From: Megaustenia siamemsis | Lineage: Eukaryota > Mollusca > Gastropoda > Stylommatophora > Ariophantidae | Reading direction: 5' to 3' | NCBI GenBank assembly: GCA_032433765.1 | Contig: JAVIAB010000025.1 | Location: 38,881,348 to 38,945,347 of the forward strand | DNA length: 64,000 nucleotides | Shown here: positions 39,701 to 51,700 of the stretch, piece after piece | Layout: the number at the start of each line of letters is the position of its first letter | Numbering within the stretch: position 1 is the stretch's first letter | The notes under the pieces: generated by a model | Databases searched by the model: none | What the model was told of the DNA's origin: nothing | What the model saw: the letters and a program-made list of their open reading frames with translations, nothing else | Program-made: the position numbers and the translations under genes

Positions 39701-42700
39701 GGAGGGAACAGAGAGGGAGATGGATAAGGTGGGAACAGAGAGGGATGGATAAGGAGGGAACAGAGAGGGATGGATAAGGAGGGAACAGAGAGGGATGGAT
39801 AAGGGGGAAACAGAGAAAGATGGATAAGGAGGGAACAGAGAGGGATAAGGAGGAAACAGAGAGAGATGGATAAGGTGGGAACAGAGAGAGATAAGGAGGA
39901 AACAGAGAGAGATGGATAAGGAGGGAACAGAGAGAGAGATGGATAAGGAGGAAACAGAGAGAGATGGATAAGGAGGGAACAGAGAGGGATGGATAAGGAG
40001 GAAACAGAGAGAGATGGATAAGGAGGGAACAGAGAGGGATGGATAAGGAGGGAACAGAGAGAGATGGATAATGAGGGAACAGAGAGGGATGGATAAGGAG
40101 GGAACAGAGAGGGATGGATAAGGAGGGAACAGAGAGGGATGGATAAGGAGGGAACAGAGAGGGATGGATAAGGAGGGAACAGAGAGGGATGGATAAGGAG
40201 GGAACAGAGAGAGATGGATAAGGAGGAAACAGAGAGGGATGGATAAGGAGGGAACAGAGAGAGATGGATAAGGAGGAAACAGAGAGGGATGGATAAGGAG
40301 GGAACAGAGAGGGATGGATAAGGAGGGAACAGAGAGGGATGGATAAGGAGGGAACAGAGAGGGATGGATAAGGAGGAAACAGAGAGAGATGGATAAGGAG
40401 GGAACAGAGAGAGATGGATAAGGAGGAAACAGAGAGAGATGGATAAGGAGGGAACAGAGAGGGATAAGGAGGAAACAGAGAGGGATGGATAAAGAGGAAA
40501 CAGAGAGGGATGGATAAGTAGGAAACAGAGAGGGATAAGGAGGAAACAGAGAGAGATGGATAAGGAGGGAATAGAGAGGGATAAGGAAGAAACAGAGAGA
40601 GATGGATAAGGACGGAATAGAGAGAGATGGACAAGGAGGGAACAGAGAGGGATAAGGAGGGAATAGAGAGCAATAGGCAAGAAGGGAATAGAGAGAGATG
40701 GACAAGGAGGGCATAGAAAAAGCCTGAGTGATTCTTTCAAGAGAAACAATAAGTTTGCTAAATTGCCAAGCTCCACAAGGAGATGAAAGGATGATGATGA
40801 TGATGATGATGGTGATGATGATGGTGGTGGTGGTGATGATGATGGTGGTGATGATGATGATGGTGGTGGTGATGATGATGATGGTGGTGGTGGTGATGAT
40901 GATGATATGACAGCCAGGGAGCAGAACAAGATGTACTCACAAACAGCTTTAGCCGTGTCTTCACCGTCCCCGGTCAGCATTTTTACACCCACCTTCATAC
41001 CAGTCAACATGTGAATGGCTGCGCGTACACCGTCTCGAGGTGGGTCCATGATTCCAACCAGGCCCACGTACACTAACGAACTCAAATCTTTGCCATATGC
41101 CATACCAAGAACTGGAGAAAGTAAAGGATACGTGCCATTCAAATGACGTATTGGGGATATAGTGTTAGTTCCAATATTTTTCTTACAACACATTGAAAGG
41201 GTGATGATGGGTAATCAGCAGCATACAGACCATTCTATTTTATTAAAAGACAATCCTTAGTCACCACATGCAATGGCTGGGTGAACTGTGAAGCCAAGAC
41301 AATAAGAAATAAAATAACAACAGTTCACAGGCAAACCTCTAGCAACAGTTGACAGTGCAGTATTGGGTAGCTTTACTAAAAGATTACAATTTTATTTTCT
41401 CACATTTCATCCCGTATACAACAGACCTGCACGATGTTGATGCCTACATCCTACTATATATTAAAAATTGTTTGGATCCAGGGATCTTTGTGAAGATTCT
41501 GATATATTAAATTCTATTATTTAATTAGATTCTATTATTAAATTTCTGAACATAGCAAAATTGCATGCCATCTTAAAAGTCCCATCCATTCTAGTAAGTG
41601 CCTCTCTTCCACGTTGACCTCTTTCTGTTTGCTCCTTGGAGATTTCTAAAAGTGGGTAAACAGAGGATGGGGTTGTCTAGAGGTGAGACATTGGCCACTG
41701 AACAGGAAGGTTCTGGATTCTATTAATGCCACAGGCGGTGGAACTTCTCACTTTGAATCTTGTGGTTTCCTTGTGGCTTTACCATCCCCTGGTATCTGGG
41801 TAGTGAGATCTGATGTCTAGCCTTCTCTGGGTAGTGAGATTTGATGTCTAGCCCTCTCTGGGCAGTGAGATCCGATGTCTAGCCTTCTCTGGGTAGTGAG
41901 ATCTGATGTCTAGCCTACTCTGGGTAGGGAGATCTGATGTCTAGCCCTTTCTGGGTAGTGAGATCTGATGTCTAGCCCTCTCTGGGTAGTGAGATCCGAT
42001 GTCTAGCCCTCTCTGGGTAGTGAGATTCGATGTCTAGCCCTCTCTGGGTAGTGAGATCCGATGTCTAGCCTTCTCTAGGTAGTGAGATCTGATGTCTAGC
42101 CCTCTCTGGGTAGTGAGATCCAATGTCTAGCCCTCTCTGGGTAGTGAGATCCAATGTCTAGCCCTCTCTGGGTAGTGAGATCTAGTCTGCTTAACAAATA
42201 ACAGCAGGTCCCGTGTGTACTGGCACACATAAGGAACTCATGGCAGTCCCCAAATTACTGCTGTCCAGACAAAAATTGTATACGGTGCGGAAATCATGGT
42301 TGTCGCAAATTAGTGACATGAGGCACCCACTTAATGGGTGAACAGTAAAAAGAGGAAATTTTAAAAAACCAATGAAAATGGTCAACTTTAAAAAGGCATT
42401 TGACAGTATTCATAGAGATTCTTTGTGGAAAATTCTGAAGCAATATGGCTTACCATCAAAAATCATAAATATTGTCAAAGACATGTATGATGGTTACACA
42501 TGTGCAGTTTGAACAGAGGAAGGACTGAGCGAATGTTTCCCAATGGAAACTGGGGTCAAACAAGGATGTATTTTATCGCCCTTGTTATTTGGAATTGTTA
42601 TGGACTTCATAATGAAGAAATGCTGCACTGGTAATAAAGGCATCCAATGGATATGAGGAGACCATTTGGAGGACCTCGACTTTGCTGATGACATAGTTCT

Positions 42701-45700
42701 CATTAGCAGCCAGATAAAAACGATGCAGGAAAACACAAATGAACTATCATCAATAGCCAGCAAAATTGGGCTTGAGATCAATCATGAAAAGACTAAAGTC
42801 ATGAAAAGCTTAATTCCAACAGATGACAAAATATACATGGAAAACAAACCAGTAGAAGAGATCGATTACTTTAACTATCTTGGAAGTCACATTGATCGAG
42901 AAGGGGACACAAGCAAAGAAATTAGAATCAGAATGGCTAAAGCAGCAATGTCTTTCAGAAGCCTTGAAAAGTTGTGGAAATCAAAACTCATCAGCACAAA
43001 CACAAAACTTAGACTATTCAAATCAAATGTACTATCAACCCTTACGTATGCGCGTGAAAGCTGGAAAACAACAAGAGATACATAAACAAAGTTGAGCGCA
43101 TTCAAAAATAAATGTCTAAGGAAAATACTTGGTATAGCGTGGAACGAATTCAAAACAAACGAGGAAATTAGAGAAATCACCAATCAACCACTAATATCTT
43201 CAGTAATAAAGAAAAGACGATGGTCATATGTTGGACATGTGATGAGAAGAGATAATAACTGAATAGCATAGCAGGCCCTCATATGGGAAACAACAGGTAA
43301 GAGAAAAATAGGAAGACCCAGGGAGACACTGAGAAGAACATTGATGAGAGAGGCAAGAGCAGCAGGATTCGGATCCCTCAATAAGATAGAGCTGTTTGCA
43401 CAGAACAGAGACAGATGGCGAGATTTAATAAAATATCTTTAAAAGAATTGAAAACAGCTAGAACAAAAATTCAGATAAGAGAAGGAGTATCTTGGTCTAA
43501 ACCCTATGGGTCGGCTACGGCTCAAAAGGTCAATAGATAGATAGAATGAAAATGGTGCAGACCTCTAAGTCCCGTCTGTCCTAACAAGCGTCCCTCCTCC
43601 GAGTAAACCTCCTTCTGCTTGTCCTTGAAAGGCATCACTGTCCCATTGTTGTAGTAGAAGCTGCACTGATCCAGAACTCTCTCTAGGGCACCTTTCAAGA
43701 AGTAGACAATGTATTCCTGTGGAGCACAAACACAACAACCATAATAAGAAATATGAAAAAATAATCATCAGCCATATTATGTGCCATATTATTTTTATTT
43801 AACCATTTGCTTTGAATAATAGTTATGTTGTCATCCATTTTTTCAATTTTTGTTTGTAAGTTGTAAAAAAATAATGCCTTCTTGCCATCTGGTTGATTGG
43901 CATATTTTTTAATTTCTTGATGCTCAAGTCTAACAACACTGCATACATTCTTGGGTAATAATATAACAACTATTACCAAAAATATTTGTTCATTTTATAT
44001 AGTCAAATAATTAATAGCTCAAAAGTACATTATTATTTCACTTGTTTTTATTAAGATGCATATTTTCCTGTGTGTTACCGGGGCCTCATTATGAGGGAAG
44101 TAAAGAATAGTAACACTGTGACCTTCCAGGCATGTCGTAAGAGGCGACTAAGGAGGTTGATCGATGGCTTGACAAGCTGTCATTGTAAAAAGTATTGTTA
44201 TGGAAACAGAACCATAGATTTTAGAAGCAGTGATCTCTGCAATATGTGCCGTTTTGGCACGCAAGGTTTCTGTTTTTGAGATTGTGGTTCTGCCCTATGT
44301 GCCGTCTTCGGCTCGAAAGGACAATAGATAGATAGATAGATATTATGTACTTGAAATAGTAATAAACAAGCAATTATTTACTGCTTTGCTGAAACTGACC
44401 ACATTACACTTCAGACAAGCACACACAAACACACTTCTTTTCATTTTCACACAACAAACACAGTCTTGTTCAAATTCTGGTGTAATACTTCACTGGTGTC
44501 AGAATTATTGAGGGAATGCTGTGTTCAGAAGCAAGTGAGGTACACCATATAAATTACAGGCCGCATATATAACAATAAAAAAAAAAAAGTAAAGTACCCC
44601 CATCACACCAAGTGGCGTATAGGGAATATGGTGTTAGTGACCATAAATTTTACAGACCTTCGGCACATGATTTTTGGGGTAATGTGGTCGGTATTACCGC
44701 TTCACTTTCCCAGAAAAAAAATCTGGTACCCATTTAACGCTGGGTGAACCGGAAGCCGTCAGTTGGGATCAAACCCTTCCTCTTGTCCTTTGTAGTCCAG
44801 TTCACTAGCCACTGAGCCATTGCGGCTCCCATATATAACAATACAGACAATATATTTTGCGAGTAGCATGCTGATGGAGCTGATGGCAGTGACCAGGGCA
44901 TTCATCTGGTTAGAGTCACAAGACTACACCCAGTCCTACATACTGAGTGATTTGATGAACTTGAAAACAAAGTGGAGGCAGGCTCTGTAAGCAGGCAATG
45001 GGTAGAGTCATTGCAGAAGTCAAAAATACATAGTGTCACCTTTGTCTACATCCCTGGACATGCAGTAGTAGAGGGAAATGAAAGAGTGGACAGGTTGGCC
45101 AGCTGTGCTGTCATTGAAGATGGTCAACCAATGGATCGGGCGGACATACATTATCAATGCCCTCTGAGTTGTGGGAATGGCACAGTACTTCGACAACCAT
45201 GAATTCATTTCCCTCCTTCGGATGAAAGCGATGGGAGTTAAGATGGGCACAGCCAGAAATGAGAAACTTAGTGGATGTGAAACTTTTCAACCAACACAGA
45301 ACTGGAGTCGTCAGTAGCTGGACACTGCGAGACTTGCCGAGGGGATGTATGGATATGTTCGGAGTGCATTGATGATGACCCGCAAATAACTCAATAACAG
45401 ACAATATATATAAAATTACAGACCACATATATAAATACAGACAATATATATAAAATTAGCTGCAGCATATATAAATACAGACAATATATATAAAATTAGC
45501 TGCAGCATATATAAATGCAGACAATATATATAAAATTACAGGCCACATATATAAATGCAGACAATATATATATAAAATTAGCTGCAGCATATATAAAATA
45601 CAGACAATATATATACAATTAGCTGCAGCATATATAAAATACAGACAATATATATAAAATTACAGGTGCATATATAAATACAGACAATATATATAAAATT

Positions 45701-48700
45701 ACAGGCCACATATATAAATATAGACAATATAAATAAAATTACAGATCACATATATAAAATACAGACAATATATATAAAATAAGATGCATAAATAAAACCA
45801 CAGCCCACATGCTGACTTAAGAAATGGAAGAAAAAACATGATTGACCTCATCAACCTCAGGGTGGCATTTGACGATCATCGTTTTAGTTTCACTCGAGAA
45901 TGGCCACTCTTCAACTCTCACGTATAAACGTCTAACATCTGGAAGGTTCAGCTGAAAGAGAGAACACTTGCGAATGATTCCTCTGAAATATCACAAATAT
46001 ATAATTCACATATTGATCTGTAATATTTGGTCTTCATTTGAACAGCTCTGGTTTTGAATATTAACTTCACAATTTTGTTTTAATGCAAGATTACAACACC
46101 TTCGCAAAATTTCTATCTATCTATCTATTGACCTTTCGAGCCGTTGCCTGCCCATAGGGCGTAGACCAAGATACTCCTTCTCATATCTGAATTTTTGTTC
46201 TAGCAGTTTTCTTTTAAAGATATTTTATCAAATCTCGCCATTTGTCTCTGTTCTGTGCAAGCGGCTCTATCTCATTGAGGGAGCCGAATCCTGTTGCTCT
46301 TGCCTCTCTCATCAATGTTCTTCTCAGTGTCTCCCTGGGTCTTCCTATTTTTCTCTTATCTGTTGTTTCCCATATGAGGGCCTGCTATGCTATTCAGTTA
46401 TTATCTCTTCTCATCACATGTCCAACATATGACCATCGTCTTTTCTTTATTACTGAAGATATTAGTGGTTGATTGGCGATATCTCTAATTTCCTCGTTTG
46501 TTTTGAATTCGTTCCACGCCATACCAAGTATTTTCCTTAGACATTTATTTTCGAATGCGCTCAACTTTGTTTCTATATCTCTTGTTGTTTTCCAGCTTTC
46601 ACACGCATACGTAAGGGTTGATAGTACATTTGATTTGAATAGCCTAACTTTTGTGTTTGTGCTGATGAGTTTTGATTTCCACAACTTATCAAGGCTTCTG
46701 AAAGACATTGCTGCTTTAGCTATTCTGATTCTAATTTCTTTGCTTGTATCCCCTTCTCGATCAATGTGACTTCCAAGATAGATAAAGTGATCGATCTCTT
46801 TTACTGGAAGTAGAAAAATTCACAAAATTTACCAAACTGAAAATACGTTTTTTGGGAATTCAACAGCTTGCAGTAGACAAACGTTTCCCCCTTCCTTATA
46901 CCTTCATAATTATTGCTTTCGGTGACCCCCAGGTGTGGGATTTGTTTCTTTTGATGTTGGATTTCCTTTTTCCCAAACAGCACATACTCATCATAAAATG
47001 AATCATGCCACTATTTTTTAAAATAAATTTCACAAATTTTCAAGAAATTCTTCTATTTCTTGTGTGTACATGATTCACAACCATATGTTGCTATCAGGAA
47101 GATACATGTCCTCAGTCATTTTAACTTTACTGCCTCGCTGATATTGTACCACATGTTCTTCATGGCATTTAATGTTTGTGTTGCTATTGCTAATCCTTAG
47201 TTTTCTGTATGTTTAGATAGAGCTTTTGCTCTTCAATGCGTGTCTTATTATTGTTAGTAAAAATCGACGGTAAGTGTAAAAAAAAAAATTTTGCCCTGCT
47301 TGTGAAATTTCCATGGGCTGTCAACAAGATCAAGCCTTTGAAACTACGGGATAGGCAACAAGCACCGGAAGATACAACTGCAGGACCAATAATGTTACAC
47401 TGAGGTATGGGAGAAAAATAGTGCTATGCAACTGCAGGTGTGGATAGTGGCCCTAGAGCTTGTAAAGAATTAAAATCATTGAAAACTCATGTTTGTTATG
47501 CCATATAAAGGTTATCTCTTTCAGGACCAGAACAGGAAACAGGAATTTTCAGATTTAGACCAGGTTAATTTTCCTGTTTCCATAAATGTTACCATATACC
47601 TTTTTTTATTTGACTACAACACACAATAATTGAGATAAATGTGGCATGTGTTATACATCACTGAAAAGGGAAATCGATGCAGAAAATGAAAATAGCAATA
47701 TATTTATGATATGTAATTATATTTTTTTAAATATAAAATATTCAAGGTAGGTAATTTTTAATTTAAAATATTGTAATTTACTTACCTTTTTTCAATGTTT
47801 ATAAGTGTTGCTATCCATTTGTCTTGAAATATTACACAACATAATCCAAATTCCTCCAAAATACAGTTTATTTGATTAATTTATGTCCACAAATAACAAA
47901 ATTATGCACATTTTTGTAAATGATCCCAGAATGAAAAAATATGACAAATTTATGTGGTGTCGCAACAATATTATTTACAAGTCAAGTTTATTATTTTTAT
48001 TTACACAACTGGACTTATTTTGTGTGATATGTCCCTAAAGTACCAGTTTCGTTATCAGAATAACTACCACTTGATTCCTCTGAGACACTGATAGTGCTGG
48101 AATAGAAGGCACCCACTAGCTAAACCTAAGCCAGATTGTCTTACCTTGTTCGCATAACTTTTACTAATATTGCGTCACATTATCACAACAACAAAATTAT
48201 TGTCCAAGTCTAACTACTATGAATACTCTATTTCTAAATCACTCAATAACAAGGTTTCGAACATAGATCTAGCTTGTTCTGCACTATATCGTTTTGGTCG
48301 ACTGCAAGAAGTACCAGCAGTGGGCGTGGTCATTATGTGACAGAAATTTGAGAAATAAACAATGAATATAAATTAAAAATTTTCCAACATTCAAAGCTAA
48401 GACCATGCCGGTATCAGCAGAAAGATCAAGTGAAAGAACTCTCTGACTTCCGGAAATCAAGTATTGGTTGAAATAAAAACTAAAATCAGTGAAAACAAAT
48501 CAAATATTCAGCTACACCAGAAATAACCGACATGTCGGTGAATAGTTGGAAATGATCAGTTTTATAGAACCGAGGTGTCAGATAATAGTCCGGAAAGAGT
48601 TGATGCAAAGATTTTTAGCAAAAATTATTATTATATCTCCACATTACCAGGGTATATTTTAGCTGTAAAATTTCACGCTTTTAAGAAATTGTAGTAATAA

Positions 48701-51700
48701 TGTGATATAGAATTGACAGTTTTAATCTAGGTTAAATTTCACAATAATTCTGCTCTCAAATACAGCAAGTAAGAAAATGAGAGAGCTCAATGACACACGG
48801 ATGATACCGACCTTCATAGCAGCTCCAAGCAAAGCTCCCTCGGTGGGTGAGCCAAGCAGTGCATTGTGGTGTATTTCTGCATTGTTGCAGACACAGCCAA
48901 CCTAGGAGAATGGCAGATCATTAATAGACAGGGTGTGTCATTAATAGACAGGGTGTGTCATTAACAGACAGGGTGTGTCATTAACAGACAGGGTGTGTCA
49001 TCAATAGACAGGATCTGTCATCAATAAACAGGGTGCGTCATCAATAGACAGGTTGTGTCATCAATAAACAGGGTGCGTCATCAATAGACAGGATCTGTCA
49101 TCAATAAACAGGGTGCGTCATCAATAGACAGGTTGTGTCATCAATAGACAGGCTGTGTCATCAAAAGACAGGGTGTGTCGTCAATAGACAGGGTGTGTCA
49201 TCAATAGACAGGGTGTGTCATTAATAGACAGTGTGTGTCATCAATAGACAGGGTGTATCATTAATAGACAGGGTGTGTCATTAATAGACAGTGTGTTGTC
49301 ATTAATAGACAGGGTGTGTCATCAATAGACAGGGTGTGTCATTAATAGACAGGGAGTGTCATCAATAGACAGGGTGAATCATCATTGTGATGGTGTTTAC
49401 AAATTTTATCAACTGCTGGCTTTTGACAAGTCTATCAATTGTTAATATTTGCATGTTTATCAATAGTTAATATTTGCATGTCTGTCAATAGCGGGCATTC
49501 ACAAGTCAATTAACTTTGGCATTTGTAAATTATCAAACTATTGGGCATTCATTTTGACCTATGGAAGCAAATCATGAACAATAGACAAACAAATGAAAAG
49601 ATGATTAGAGGCCACAGAGATGGGATTTCTCAGAAAAATTTTGAAAGTTCCCAGGACAGATAATAAAGACCAACAAGGAAATTCTCAAGGAGGCCAAAAC
49701 AAAAAGGGAGCTCCTAAAAACATCCAAAAGAAACAATTAATATTTTTTGGGCACATTATGAGAAGAGAAAGCTGGAATACTTGGTTACAACAGGCAAAAT
49801 ATAGGGTAATAGAGATTACGATTACAAAGAGAGAAGATACTAGATAACTAGGCCTACCTCACATCACACCACACTCACAACACTGACCTACCTTACACCA
49901 GACTTACAACACTGACTTACCTTACACCACACTCACAACACTGACCTATCTTACATCACACTCACAACACTGACTTACCTTACACCACACTCACAACACT
50001 GACCTACCTCATACCACACTACACACACAATATTGACCTACCTCAACATCACACCACACTCACAACACTGAACTACCTCACCCACACTTACTCACAACAC
50101 TGACCTACCTTACCTCAATGACCTTCCTAAATGACCTCATGGATTCATCAGGGTCAACGAGTGCATGTGTTTGAATAATCCTGACTTCTCCTGGACTACA
50201 GTAGCCAACCCCAGTCAGCTGAAATATAGACCTGACTTTAATAGAGGCTGAAATATAGAGTTGACTGTAATAGTAGCTAAATTATAGACTTAACTAATAG
50301 AAGCTGAAATATAGACTTAACTTTAATAGAAGCTGAAATATAGACCTGACTTTAATAGAAGCAGAAATATAGACTTGACTTAATAGTAGCAGAAATACAG
50401 ACTTAACTTTAATAGAAGCTGAAATATAGACTTAACTTTAATAGAAGCTGAAATATAGACTTAACTTTAATAGAAGCTGAAATATAGACTTGACTTTAAT
50501 AGAAGCTGAAATATAGACTTGACTATAGAAGCTGAAATATAGACAACTGTAATAGTAGTAGCAATCTAAGACTTGACTGTAATAGTAGCTTAAATATAGA
50601 CTTGACTGTCTCCCCAGATTACTATTCAGTAGTAAAAATTACCACTTCAAAATATATTCTGGGGGGAATTTGACAGGCAAAAATTCCCCCTCGCCTTATA
50701 CCTCCTTAACTATCACCACCGGTGACCCCTGAGTGTCTGATTTTTTCCTTTGATGTTGGATTCTTTTCTTTGTTTACCTAGTAAAATGAACTGTGATGTT
50801 GTAAAAGCACTCCAGTTTTTTTAATTAAATTCTGCTAAAGAAATTTATTTTTCCCTTTTTTTTTTCTCATGACAGAGGAAATCTCTTCTGCCTGCCGGCA
50901 TGACATTAAAGAAATCTTTGTAACATGGGATAGTCAGCGTACAATGTGAAGAGGTCACGGAACATATGGGCTGAAGATGGTCTCCATGTGAATAGACAAC
51001 GTAAAACTTCCCGGTAGGCAGATTGATTTTATGCTAAAAATCGACTATAATTAAGGAAATGATTATCGCATCCGATCCCCGTGTCTCATCTTGGCAACCA
51101 CACTGCAGTGTAACAAAGATTCAGATAAGGTTTTATTTTCAAAACTCAAAATATTACATTTAAGGGGTGGTAATTTTTACGACAGAATTGTGAAACGTTG
51201 AGTCACAGGTTATGGATCGTAATCGAGGATTAATAGCAGCCAACATCAGTCAGTTGAAATATAGACTGGGCTACAATAGTAGCCAACATCATTCAGTTTA
51301 AATATAGACTGGACTACAATAGTAGCCAACATCAGTCAGTTGAAATATAGACGGCTACAATAGCAGCCAACATCGGTCAGTTGAAATATAGACTGGACTA
51401 CAATAGTAGCCAACATCAGTCAGTTGAAATATAGACTGGACTACAATAGCAGGGGTTAAGGCAAAGAAATGCAAGTGAATGCATAAAAATGCGAAGCTGC
51501 AGTAAAGCTGAATGCGAGGAAAAATAGAAAAAAAACAAAAAATGGTATGTTAGAAGCTTTACGTGATTAGTAGACGACACAGATTCGAACGACGTTTCGG
51601 CTCAATAGGCCTTCAGCATGTTGTTTGTTTGTTCCTGCTGAAGGCCTATTGAGCCGAAACGTCGTTCGAATCTGTGTCATCTACTAATCACGTAAAGCTT

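Noticed and set aside
39102..41193. Minus-strand ORFs of 513, 523 and 669 codons rich in Pro, Ser, Leu
   Set aside because: They translate the 25-bp minisatellite, where three units equal 25 codons, so all frames stay open. The 669-codon one gains a conserved segment only by reading through exon 6 of the ATPase into its intron.
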